Source: Chloroflexota bacterium (lineage in GTDB: Bacteria; Chloroflexota; Limnocylindria; Limnocylindrales; CSP1-4). From it: a stretch of 42,758 bases of DNA. Location: the NCBI GenBank assembly GCA_003169735.1, contig PNAP01000071.1:5299-48056 (forward strand), in the 5' to 3' direction. Position 1 is the first letter of the stretch. Every line of letters begins with the position of its first letter. Both the position numbers and the translations under genes were made by a program. The notes under the pieces are model-generated. The model was not told the origin of the DNA, made no database searches, and was given only the letters and a program-made list of their open reading frames with translations. This document shows, piece by piece, positions 23,905 to 31,908 of this stretch.

Positions 23905-25014
23905 TCAGCCGAGGAAGCTGTGCAATTCGGTTCCGGCCTCCTCGAGCCGCTCGCGTCGAAGGTTGTAATACGTGAGGCTGCCTTCCTCGATGACGGTCAC
24001 CAACCCGGCTGCCCGAAGCAGCGCCAGGTGATGCTTCATGGTCGGTTTCGAGAGTTCGAGCTGTTGGGCGAGCTCCGTCAGGTACCAGTCGCGGTCCGAG
24101 AGAAGTTTCAGGATGCGCATCCGCGTGGAGTCGCCGAGCGCACGGTAGAGCCGCACGACCGCCTGCGGTGGTGTGCCGGCATCAGCCGTCCCGAGGACGG
24201 CGTCGGCGATCGGGTACGCGAAGAGGCGCCAATCGGCGCCCTGGTAGATGTAATTGAACGGCCGCGCGAAGTAGGACGGCGCCATGATGACCCGGCGCAC
24301 CTGGGACTCCGGCAGCCAGCGCAGCCCGCCCGTGGTGCGTTCGATGAGCGTCGCCTGGTCGAGCGTCTCACGGTCCGTTCGCCGATTGGCGACATCTCGA
24401 TGGATCATCTGCGCCACGCGCGGTTCGATCTCCTGGTACAGCGGCAGCCATGCCTCGACGACCGACAGCATCCGCTCGACGGCTTGCCGAGGCCCGTGCA
24501 GAAAGGTCACGATCTCGGTCTTGGACTCGTCGAAATTGCCCTCGGCTTCGGCCAGAGCCTCGGTGTCGCCGTCCATGATCCGGTCGGTCAGCGCCTCGGC
24601 GTCCGAATACCGCAGGATGTCGGACAGGAGCTGGTGCGTGAGGCTTTCCAGGCCGCGGTCGCGCAGCATGGTCGTGAATGCGCCTGCGTCGGCGACGTCC
24701 GGCCGTGCCACCGCCATCCCGGGCAGGGCTCCGAAGGCCGCTGCCGCATCGCCATGGAAGCACGCGTCGAGTTCGATGCCTGACGGCAGCTTCTCCATGG
24801 CTCGCTTGAGCCAGGCCGCATCCTCGGGCAACAGGTCGCTGTCGCTGCCCGCTGCGACGTTCATGCTGACCATGAAGTCGTAGCACGTTCGCGGCTCGAA
24901 CGTGACGTCGGCCCGCGAGCCGGCACCGGAGAAGTCGCGCACGATCGGTCGAGGTGCGGACGGGGTGCTGGCGCCGACCTGGCGGTGCCGTGTCTCGGCT
25001 GGGATGCGAGCCAC
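23905..25014 (-). CDS. Long ArsR-family transcriptional regulator
   Basis: 369 aa, far longer than the 100-120 of simple ArsR proteins. The winged helix-turn-helix is at the C-terminus (about 289-365): LYRALGDSTRMRILKLLSDRDWYLTELAQQLELSKPTMKHHLALLRAAGLV, then the wing EEGSLTYYNLRRE. The first 280 residues form a separate mostly helical domain of unknown ligand, resembling the long N-terminal parts of ArsR-like regulators in Actinobacteria and Chloroflexota. No metal-binding Cys cluster is visible in the DNA-binding helix. GTG at 25014 is chosen because AGGAGG lies 10 nt upstream. The promoter carries an overlapping palindrome, so self-repression is likely. Confidence 0.85.
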   Translation of the reverse strand: MARIPAETRHRQVGASTPSAPRPIVRDFSGAGSRADVTFEPRTCYDFMVSMNVAAGSDSDLLPEDAAWLKRAMEKLPSGIELDACFHGDAAAAFGALPGMAVARPDVADAGAFTTMLRDRGLESLTHQLLSDILRYSDAEALTDRIMDGDTEALAEAEGNFDESKTEIVTFLHGPRQAVERMLSVVEAWLPLYQEIEPRVAQMIHRDVANRRTDRETLDQATLIERTTGGLRWLPESQVRRVIMAPSYFARPFNYIYQGADWRLFAYPIADAVLGTADAGTPPQAVVRLYRALGDSTRMRILKLLSDRDWYLTELAQQLELSKPTMKHHLALLRAAGLVTVIEEGSLTYYNLRRERLEEAGTELHSFLG

Positions 25015-25036
25015 CTGTTGTCTGCCTCCTAACTGC

Positions 25037-25056
25037 TGTTAGATGCTTTTCTAACA
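25037..25056. promoter_or_regulatory. ArsR-type operator overlapping the regulator's promoter
   Basis: TGTTAGA, six bases, TCTAACA: a perfect 7-bp palindrome. A further CTAAC at 25029-25033 pairs with GTTAG at 25038-25042 to make an overlapping second dyad, giving three half-sites in a row. It covers the -10 box and presumed start of the regulator gene, the typical place for autorepression. Confidence 0.65.
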
Positions 25057-25076
25057 CGGCCATGCCGATGTGTCAA
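25048..25076 (-). promoter_or_regulatory. Sigma-70-type promoter of the ArsR-family gene
   Basis: Minus strand: perfect -35 TTGACA (25071-25076), 17-bp spacer, -10 TAGAAA (25048-25053). It is the clearest full promoter in the window, and the transcript has a leader of about 25 nt with AGGAGG at 25025-25030. Confidence 0.65.
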
Positions 25077-25090
25077 GTAGCTGACAGCGG

Positions 25091-25120
25091 GTGACCCGGA
25101 TGATCGCGCGCTGCTACGAT
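25091..25120 (+). promoter_or_regulatory. Candidate promoter of the M16 peptidase operon
   Basis: GTGACC (25091-25096), 18-bp spacer, TACGAT (25115-25120), then 7 nt to the GTG at 25128. It has no ribosome site and is back to back with the ArsR promoter. Confidence 0.5.
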
Positions 25121-25127
25121 CGGTCGC

Positions 25128-26435
25128 GTGACCACCGCGACGGCTGATCTGCCCTTCATCCGTTTCACGAAACGTCGGCTCGCCAACGGCCTGCGCGTCG
25201 TCGTCGCGCCCGATCCACTGGCGCCGGTCGTCGCCGTGAACCTCTGGTACGGCGTCGGCTCGCGCCACGAGCTGCCCGGCAAGACCGGCTTCGCCCACCT
25301 CTTCGAGCACTTCATGTTCCAGGGCTCACGCCATGTCGCCAAGTCCGAGCACTTCGGCCTCGTCGCCGGCGCGGGCGGCGTCAACAACGCGAGCACGTTC
25401 TTCGATCGGACGAACTACTACGAGACGCTGCCGTCGCACCAGCTCGAGTTGGGACTCTGGCTGGAGGCCGACCGGATGGCCACGCTGCTCGACGCGCTCA
25501 GCCAGGAGAACCTCGACAACCAGCGGGAAGTGGTCAAGAACGAGAAGCGCCAGAGCTATGACAACCGGCCGTACGGCACGTTCTACGAGAAGCTGATGGC
25601 GGCCGTCTTCCCGGCCGACCACCCGTATCACCACACGCCCATCGGCTCGATGGAGGATCTCGACCGGGCCAGCGTCGAGGACGTGGTCGAGTTCTTCCGG
25701 ACCTGGTACGCCCCCGATAACGCGGTCCTGACCATCGTCGGCGACGTCGACGAGGAGCCGGCACTCGCAGCCGCCGAGCGGTACTTCGGGCCGATCGCGC
25801 CGGCTCTGCGCTTCCCGACGATGCCCATGCCGTCCGTGCCACGGTGGATCGGCGCCGAGCATCGCCAGGTCGTGCCCGACGCGGTCCCGCTCGAGCGGGT
25901 CCACTTCGGGTTCCGGATGCCGGCGTATGGCACGGCTGAATACGATGCCATGGAGGTGGCCAGCCAGATCCTGGTCGGCGGCAAGGGCAGCCGGCTGCAT
26001 CGCAAGCTCGTTCGCGAGGACCAGATCGCGCAGGACGTGGCAGCCTTCGCGCTGCCGCTCATCGAGGGCGCGGCGATCTACGCCGGCTGGGTCACCGCCC
26101 GCCCGGAAAGCGACGCGGCGACCGTCGAGGCGGCCTACCTCGCCGAGCTCCAGCGGTTGGTCGACGACCCGGTGACGGACGACGAGCTGGCGCGCGCCCG
26201 AGCGCTCATCGAATCGTCCGAACTGGCCGCCCTCGGCCGGGTCGAGGAGGTGGCCGACCGATTGAGCATGTACAACAGCTACTTCGACCGCCCGGAGCTC
26301 ATCAACGAGCAGCTCGGTCGCTACCTGGCCGTGGATGCCGGGGCGATCCAGGCGGCCGCCGCAGCCATCTTCCGGGCCGATAATCGCGCCGTCGTCACCT
26401 ATGTCCCGAACGCCACCGACGAGGCGGCGGTATGA
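25128..26435 (+). CDS. M16 family zinc metallopeptidase, catalytic subunit
   Basis: 435 aa. The inverted zinc motif is H57-L-F-E60-H61 in GFAHLFEHFMFQGS, and E139 in VVKNEKRQSYDNRPYG is placed as the third ligand. The second half-domain (LERVHFGFRMPAYGTAEYDAMEVASQILVGGKGSRLHRKLV) is the usual closing domain. No signal peptide is visible, so it may be cytoplasmic. These enzymes degrade short peptides inside a clam-shaped dimer. The stop overlaps the start of the next M16 gene (ATGA), so the two are very likely partners. Confidence 0.9.
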   Translation: MTTATADLPFIRFTKRRLANGLRVVVAPDPLAPVVAVNLWYGVGSRHELPGKTGFAHLFEHFMFQGSRHVAKSEHFGLVAGAGGVNNASTFFDRTNYYETLPSHQLELGLWLEADRMATLLDALSQENLDNQREVVKNEKRQSYDNRPYGTFYEKLMAAVFPADHPYHHTPIGSMEDLDRASVEDVVEFFRTWYAPDNAVLTIVGDVDEEPALAAAERYFGPIAPALRFPTMPMPSVPRWIGAEHRQVVPDAVPLERVHFGFRMPAYGTAEYDAMEVASQILVGGKGSRLHRKLVREDQIAQDVAAFALPLIEGAAIYAGWVTARPESDAATVEAAYLAELQRLVDDPVTDDELARARALIESSELAALGRVEEVADRLSMYNSYFDRPELINEQLGRYLAVDAGAIQAAAAAIFRADNRAVVTYVPNATDEAAV

Positions 26436-27931
26436 CCTTCGAGCGATCGCCCATCGAACCCCTGGACGCTCCCGCCCGACCCGACGACAGCCCCGTCAGC
26501 GTCGATACGTCGGGGGATCCGATCACCGACGAGCCGCTCGGCGGTGCCGCCGTCGCGAGCGATCTGTCCATGCTCGACGTGCGTCCGATGCCGGGCACGC
26601 CGCGCGACTACCGCTTCCCCCACTTCGATCGCGAGCGGCTGGCCAACGGCCTGACCATCGTCACCGCGCACCTGCCTGGCCGACCGCTGCTCTACGCGCA
26701 GGTCATCCTCGGCGCCGGGGCGATGGTCGAGCCGCCCGACCTCGCGGGCGTGACCGCACTGACGGCACGAGCGATGACCGAGGGCACGGCCAAACGCGAC
26801 GGCGTGGCCCTCATCGAGGCCGCCGAGAGGCTCGGTGCGGAGATCGAGGCCGAGGCCGGCTGGGAGAGTTTCGTGGTCGGCATGAGCGTGCCGCGCTCGC
26901 GCTTCGATGCGGCGCTCGGGCTGCTCGCCGAAGTCCTCCTCGAACCGAGCTTCCCGGAGCGCGAGGTCGACCGGCTGCGCGACGAGCGCATCAACGATCT
27001 GAAGCAGGCTCGCGCCGAACCTCGGCGACGCATCGAGCGTGTCTTTCCCGAGACCATCTATGCGCCGTCGACACCATATTCGCGCCCGCTGAGCGGGACC
27101 GAATCGACCGTGCCCGGCATCGACCGTGCCGCTGCCGTCGCCACGCATGCGCGACTGGCCGGGCCGTCCCATGCCACGTTCCTCATCGCCGGTGACCTGA
27201 GCGCCTTGCCGGTCCGTCAGGCGGTCGAGCGCGAGCTCGGAGCGTGGCGGGGCGGAGAGGCCATCGCTGGTCCGGCGGTCGCCCAGGCGAATCCGGCCGG
27301 GGCGCGCGTCGTTGTCGTCGACCGACCAGGGTCGCCGCAGTCGGAAGTGCGCATCGGCCATCTCGGCGTCAGTCGGGCGACGCCTGATTTCCACGCCATC
27401 AGCGTGCTCAACACGATCCTCGGCGGACAGTTCAACTCACGCCTCAACCAGCTGCTGCGCGAAGAGCGCGGCTACACCTACGGCGTCAACTCGAGCTTCG
27501 ACATGCGGCGCGGCGTCGGCCCCTTCGTGGTCCGTATGGCGGTCCAGACGGAGGTCACCGTGCCGGCCGTGACCGAGGCGCTCGGCGAACTGCGCCGCAT
27601 CCGCGAGGCGCCCGTCGAGAGCAGCGAGCTCGACCATGCGCGCGACTACCTGGTCGGCGTCTTCCCGTTGCGCTTCGAAGCCGCGCCACAGGTCGCATCG
27701 GCCATCGGCGGCCTCATCCTCCACGACCTGCCGGACGATGAGCTCGATCGCTATCGCCCCGCCATCGCCGCCATTTCCCCGGATGACGTGCTGGAGGCGG
27801 CCCGGACGCGCATCCGTCCCGACGAGGCATCGATCGTCATCGTCGGCGATGCGACCACCTTCATCGATGCACTACGGGCGGCGGGCGTGGGTGACGTCGT
27901 GCTGATGGAGGATGGGGCACCGGCCTCGTAG
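26432..27931 (+). CDS. M16 family non-catalytic partner subunit
   Basis: 499 aa. It shares the M16 fold (FDRERLANGLTIVTAHLPGRPLLYAQVILGAG) but the zinc motif is replaced: the HxxEH position reads TALTARAMTEG, so it cannot bind zinc there. The C-terminal half keeps LNQLLREERGYTYGVNSSF with the Arg/Tyr pair used for substrate binding in the inactive subunits of heterodimeric M16B peptidases. It carries an extra acidic and Pro-rich N-terminal stretch of about 55 residues. Translational overlap with the catalytic gene supports a heterodimer. Confidence 0.88.
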   Translation: MTFERSPIEPLDAPARPDDSPVSVDTSGDPITDEPLGGAAVASDLSMLDVRPMPGTPRDYRFPHFDRERLANGLTIVTAHLPGRPLLYAQVILGAGAMVEPPDLAGVTALTARAMTEGTAKRDGVALIEAAERLGAEIEAEAGWESFVVGMSVPRSRFDAALGLLAEVLLEPSFPEREVDRLRDERINDLKQARAEPRRRIERVFPETIYAPSTPYSRPLSGTESTVPGIDRAAAVATHARLAGPSHATFLIAGDLSALPVRQAVERELGAWRGGEAIAGPAVAQANPAGARVVVVDRPGSPQSEVRIGHLGVSRATPDFHAISVLNTILGGQFNSRLNQLLREERGYTYGVNSSFDMRRGVGPFVVRMAVQTEVTVPAVTEALGELRRIREAPVESSELDHARDYLVGVFPLRFEAAPQVASAIGGLILHDLPDDELDRYRPAIAAISPDDVLEAARTRIRPDEASIVIVGDATTFIDALRAAGVGDVVLMEDGAPAS

Positions 27932-28549
27932 ATGATCGTCGTGCTCGGCCGGCCTGCGCTCGACGGCGGTCGCGCGCCGGCCGCGGAGGGTCTGGCGGGG
28001 ATGGGCGCGGCGATCGCGCTGGCATCGGCGCGGGAGGGCGTGCGCACCGAACTGGTCGGCTCTGTCGGTGATGATCCCGAAGGAGATCGCGCCATCGTGT
28101 TGCTCGGTCGGGCCGGCGTCGGCCACGCCGCGCTGCTGCGCGATCCGGCCGGCCATACCCCGCTGGCCGGGAAGGATCGCGGCCCGCTGCCGCGCCTCGA
28201 AGCCGCCGACATCGAGCTTGGCCTCGGCTACCTCGCCGATATCCGCGTCCTCATCCTTGCCGAGCCGCTGCCACCGGACGGCGCGGCGGCCGCCCTCACG
28301 GCGGCGGCCTATCACGGCGCGAGCGTCATCGCCATCGTCCCGAGCGGCTCCTCCGAGCCGGCCGCGGGTGGCGTCCCGGAGCTCGGCCCTACGGCGCCGC
28401 GCTTCGACCTCGAGGCGCCACGCGGCGAGATCGCGCCGTTCGCCGAGATGGTCGGACGCCTGGCGGCCGGGCTGGCCCGCGGCGACGAGCCGGCGCTGGC
28501 GTTCGCAGCCGCGACCCGATCGATCGGCTGGGAGCGCGCGGGGCGGTGA
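27932..28549 (+). CDS. Truncated PfkB-like (ribokinase fold) protein
   Basis: 205 aa, about two-thirds of a normal PfkB kinase. The N-terminal half has the pattern of sugar kinases (MIVVLGRPALDGG, GMGAAIALASAREGVRTELVGSVGDDPEGDRAIVLLGRAGV). After a middle AHGASVIAI-like strand (YHGASVIAIVPSGSS) it ends without the GAGD catalytic/anion-hole motif and ATP-binding C-terminal region of the family. It is therefore either a degenerate kinase or a binding protein. The ATG directly follows the M16 stop and its stop overlaps the next GTG, so it belongs to the same operon. Confidence 0.6.
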   Translation: MIVVLGRPALDGGRAPAAEGLAGMGAAIALASAREGVRTELVGSVGDDPEGDRAIVLLGRAGVGHAALLRDPAGHTPLAGKDRGPLPRLEAADIELGLGYLADIRVLILAEPLPPDGAAAALTAAAYHGASVIAIVPSGSSEPAAGGVPELGPTAPRFDLEAPRGEIAPFAEMVGRLAAGLARGDEPALAFAAATRSIGWERAGR

Positions 28550-29709
28550 ATGATCCGCTCGTCGTGCACGGTCCGCTGACCGACACCTATGACTTCGGGG
28601 AGCACCATCCACTGACGCCACGCCGTTTCGGGCCCGGCATCGACCTGCTGCGCCAGACCGGCGCGCGGCGCTTCTTTGAGCCGACGCCGGCGAGCGACGC
28701 CGAGTTGGCCCGGCTACATGATCCCGCCTACGTGGCCGTCGTCAGGGCCTTCTCGGACGATCAGGCACTGCCGCCGATGGCTGGCATCGGGCCCGGCGAT
28801 TGCCCGGCGTTCCCACGTATGCATACCGCGTCGGCGGCGATCGCCGGCGGTTCCATCGCGGCCGTGGACCTGATCCTTGCCGGCGCCGAGGCGCACGTCC
28901 TCCATCCGGGCGGCGGGCTGCATCACGCGATGGCGCGACGCGCCAGCGGCTTCTGCATCTACAACGACGTCGCGCTGGGGGTGGCACGCGCGCGGGACGC
29001 GGGTCATCGAGTGCTGTACGTGGATCTCGACGTGCATCACGGCGACGGCGTGCAGGCGCTCTTCTGGGACGACCCGAACGTATTGACGCTCTCCATCCAC
29101 GAGACAGGCGACGCGCTCTTCCCCGGGTCAGGCGCGGTCAGCGAGACGGGTGGGCCGGAGGCACCGGGCACGGCCGTCAACGTGCCCCTCGAGCCATATT
29201 CCGGCGACGCGAGCTGGCTGGCGGCCGTCGAATCGATCGTGCCGGCGGTGGCCGCCGCCTTCCGGCCGACGTTCCTGGTCACGCAACATGGGTGCGATTC
29301 GCACGCCTACGACCCGCTCGCGCACCTGATGGTCACGACGGCGGCCTACCACCGCGCGGCGCGCCTGCTCGATGGCATCGCCCACGCATCATGCGAGGGT
29401 CGATGGCTGGCCACGGGTGGCGGCGGCTACGACGCCTATCGCGTCGTCCCGCGATCGTGGGCGCTCGTCTGGCTCGCCCAGGCGCATCGAGAGGTGCCCG
29501 ACTCCATCCCCGAGCCGTGGCGTCAGCGTTGGGCGCGCGAAGGGTCGGTGCACGGCCAGACGCCGCCGCCGCGCGCGTATCTCGACCCCCCGAGCATGGC
29601 CCGGCCGGAGCCCGACGGGGTCGAGTCAGTCAACCGGCGCGCCATCGAGCGCGCCCGGCTCAGTGCTCGGGCGCTGCTACCAGCGGCTCACGGTGACACG
29701 AAGTCGTAG
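28546..29709 (+). CDS. Histone deacetylase family (AcuC-like) amidohydrolase
   Basis: 387 aa. Complete HDAC-fold signature: HHPLTPRRFGPG at the start, GGGLHHAMARRASGFCIYNDVAL, YVDLDVHHGDGVQALF with zinc ligands D162 and H164, THGCD-like QHGCDSHAYDPL with D251, and GGGGYDAYRVVPRSW. Bacterial members remove acetyl groups from acetyl-lysine on proteins or from acetylpolyamines; AcuC acts on acetyl-CoA synthetase. The substrate is not shown here. GTG overlaps the PfkB-like stop. The last 22 bases overlap the 3' end of the convergent repeat protein. Confidence 0.9.
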   Translation: MNDPLVVHGPLTDTYDFGEHHPLTPRRFGPGIDLLRQTGARRFFEPTPASDAELARLHDPAYVAVVRAFSDDQALPPMAGIGPGDCPAFPRMHTASAAIAGGSIAAVDLILAGAEAHVLHPGGGLHHAMARRASGFCIYNDVALGVARARDAGHRVLYVDLDVHHGDGVQALFWDDPNVLTLSIHETGDALFPGSGAVSETGGPEAPGTAVNVPLEPYSGDASWLAAVESIVPAVAAAFRPTFLVTQHGCDSHAYDPLAHLMVTTAAYHRAARLLDGIAHASCEGRWLATGGGGYDAYRVVPRSWALVWLAQAHREVPDSIPEPWRQRWAREGSVHGQTPPPRAYLDPPSMARPEPDGVESVNRRAIERARLSARALLPAAHGDTKS

Positions 29710-31733
29710 TCCATGGTGCCCGAGCCGCCATACGACCCGAAGACCTGGATCATGAAGGTGGTGCCGCCGACGGCGTTCCACGACACCTTGCCGCTGCTGC
29801 AGGTGATGGCCGTCAGCGAGTTGATGGAGCTGCCGGTGAACACGTTCATGGTCACGTCGCCGTAGTCGGATGAGGTGGCGTCGAAGGTCACCGTCGTGGT
29901 CGAAGCCGTATGCAGCTTGTACCAGACCGAGTGGGCTTTGCTGACGTTGTTATCGCCGCACGACCCATCCGGCTCGTTGGCCTGGGCCGTCGCGAATGAG
30001 GTATCGACACTGCCCGAATCGCCGACATGGAGCGTCTGGGGCGAGGCGAACGCGTCGTTGGCCGGTGACGATCCGGATTCGACGTCGACGTGCAGCGCAC
30101 CGGTGTGCGTGCCGTAGCCGCCGATCTGGAACCAGTATGTCGTGCCACTTGATGCCGAGAACGCGACGCTCGAGTGGTTGTAGTCCTGTCCTGCGACGGT
30201 GCTGTCGTCGTCGCAGGCGACGACGGTCGGGCTGGCGATCGGTCCCGAATAGACGTTGACGATCGTGTCGAAGGTCGTGCCGGCGCCGAAGGTTCGGACC
30301 CGGACGGTGGTGTTGCCGGCCGGCGTGTACTTGTACCAGACCGTGCCCGCCGGAAGAGCCGTGCATGGCGCGGATGGCTCGCCGGCCTTGTTGGTCGCGT
30401 AGTCGGTGTCAAGGTCGTCCGTGAAGGGCAGCGAGGCGATGGTCGTCGCGTGGCCCGAATCATCGTTGGCGGGCGGCGTTCCAGCACTGGCGTGCATGTT
30501 CAGGTCGCCGGTCGCGCCCTGCGCTCCCACGACTTGGATGTGGTACCTGGTGCCCGCGGTGAGTTTCGCGACGACCGCCGCACCGCACACGACCGGCGTC
30601 AGCGTGCCGAGCGTGGAACCGGAGTACACCTCGACGATCGCGGAGTACGTACTGCCGGTCGTGTCCCAGCGGACGGTCTGGGTCGCTGACGGTTGGTAGG
30701 TGAACCAGACCGAGGCGTCGGCGTTGGGGCTGCACGTCGGATCAGGTTCGCCCTTCTCCTGGGTCGCGGCCAGCGTGCTGTCGGAGGTCACGTCATACGG
30801 GAGGCTGCTGACGGTGGCGGAGTTGGCGAAGGCGTCGTCGGCCGGGGGCGTGTCGGCCTGGACCCGCAACTTCACCGTGCCGTAGTACTGCGAGTAATCG
30901 CCACCGACCTGGATGAAGTAGGTCTTGCCCGGCTTCGCATCCCAGGCGATGTTGCCGCTGTCGCCGCACGCGACGCGCTTGTCTTTCGAGCCCACGTAGA
31001 CGGCCACGAAGCCGTTGAAGTCCGACTGCAGGACGTCGGCACGGACCACGTGATTGGTGGACGCCGTGTACTTGAACCAGACCGTCTGGCCAGGGTAGGC
31101 GCAGAGGGGCAGCGGCTCGCCGGTTGTGCTCGCGCCGCGGATATCCTCGGGTGCGCTGGTGTAGGGCAGCGCCGGGATCGAGGTCGCCTTCGAAGGCAGA
31201 TCGTTCTTGGGCTTCTTGATCTTGACCATCCGCAGGTCGAGCGTACCGGTGCTCGAACCGAGGCCTCCGGCCTGGATGTAGTAGGTGGTGCCGGCCGTGG
31301 CCGAGAAGATGGCGTCGGCGTTGTTATCGTGGACGTAGTCCCGGCAGGCGACGAAGGTCAGGGCGTTGATGGCCGATCCCGTCCACACGACGACGTGTCC
31401 GCCGTTGGTCGTGCCGATGGTGTCGAGCCCGATCTTGGCATTCGACGACGGCTGGTAGCGGTACCACACGGTGTGGTCTGACCCGCTGCATTCCGTCGGC
31501 TCGTTCTGCTGGAGTGTCGCGTCGGTGATGTCCACCGAGGCTGTGAACGGCAGGCTGGTGATGTCGATGGCATGCGCGAAGGCGTCGTTGGCGGGGGCCG
31601 TGGCCGGCGTCACCGAAGCGGCGACCGTGACGGGCGCCCGCGCCGCGACCTGGAGTGGCGCGATGGCACACAACGCGATGACGACGATGACGGCCCAGCC
31701 CCCTCGCTGCGTACGACCCAGACCTTCGAGCAC
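29688..31733 (-). CDS. Secreted protein of five tandem PPC-like repeats
   Basis: 681 aa with GTG start and GGAGGG 8 nt upstream. Residues 13-33 are a signal peptide. Five repeats of 120-135 residues follow, beginning near 47, 175, 296, 420 and 556, each opening with a PxNDAFA-like motif, then EP...C, VWYKYTP, a VYTGS-like strand, a VAC, and GTTYxIQVGGYG near its end. Each repeat has two cysteines about 50 apart, which could form a disulfide. The pattern fits beta-sandwich domains like bacterial pre-peptidase C-terminal domains. No enzyme domain or anchor is present, so a surface-binding or matrix role is inferred. Confidence 0.8.
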   Translation of the reverse strand: MLEGLGRTQRGGWAVIVVIALCAIAPLQVAARAPVTVAASVTPATAPANDAFAHAIDITSLPFTASVDITDATLQQNEPTECSGSDHTVWYRYQPSSNAKIGLDTIGTTNGGHVVVWTGSAINALTFVACRDYVHDNNADAIFSATAGTTYYIQAGGLGSSTGTLDLRMVKIKKPKNDLPSKATSIPALPYTSAPEDIRGASTTGEPLPLCAYPGQTVWFKYTASTNHVVRADVLQSDFNGFVAVYVGSKDKRVACGDSGNIAWDAKPGKTYFIQVGGDYSQYYGTVKLRVQADTPPADDAFANSATVSSLPYDVTSDSTLAATQEKGEPDPTCSPNADASVWFTYQPSATQTVRWDTTGSTYSAIVEVYSGSTLGTLTPVVCGAAVVAKLTAGTRYHIQVVGAQGATGDLNMHASAGTPPANDDSGHATTIASLPFTDDLDTDYATNKAGEPSAPCTALPAGTVWYKYTPAGNTTVRVRTFGAGTTFDTIVNVYSGPIASPTVVACDDDSTVAGQDYNHSSVAFSASSGTTYWFQIGGYGTHTGALHVDVESGSSPANDAFASPQTLHVGDSGSVDTSFATAQANEPDGSCGDNNVSKAHSVWYKLHTASTTTVTFDATSSDYGDVTMNVFTGSSINSLTAITCSSGKVSWNAVGGTTFMIQVFGSYGGSGTMDYDFVSP

Positions 31734-31788
31734 GGCAGCCGCCCTCCTGCTTCATCGATTCCTGACCGATCCTGTTCGGCGTGCATGG

Positions 31789-31794
31789 TACCGT
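31789..31794 (+). promoter_or_regulatory. Possible -10 box for an 18-codon ORF
   Basis: TACCGT with 6 nt to a GTG at 31801, the same geometry as leaderless promoters elsewhere here. No -35 found. Confidence 0.25.
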
Positions 31795-31800
31795 CCTGCC

Positions 31801-31857
31801 GTGGACGGACACCAGACGGGATTCGTGGAGGTGGCCCAGGTCGACGCGCGGGGCTAG
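31801..31857 (+). CDS. Possible leaderless 18-residue peptide
   Basis: GTG to TAG encodes VDGHQTGFVEVAQVDARG. The only support is the TACCGT hexamer 6 nt upstream and its position between the divergent repeat protein and lhr. It may be a chance frame. Confidence 0.2.
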   Translation: MDGHQTGFVEVAQVDARG

Positions 31858-31870
31858 TCAAACCGGTCGT

Positions 31871-31899
31871 TTGTTCGCTTTCGACCATCGTCTTATACT
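31871..31899 (+). promoter_or_regulatory. Promoter of lhr
   Basis: TTGTTC, 17-bp spacer, TATACT (31894-31899), then 9 nt to the GTG at 31909. A good -10 with a partial -35 and no ribosome binding site. Confidence 0.55.
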
Positions 31900-31908
31900 C
31901 GCCGTCCC

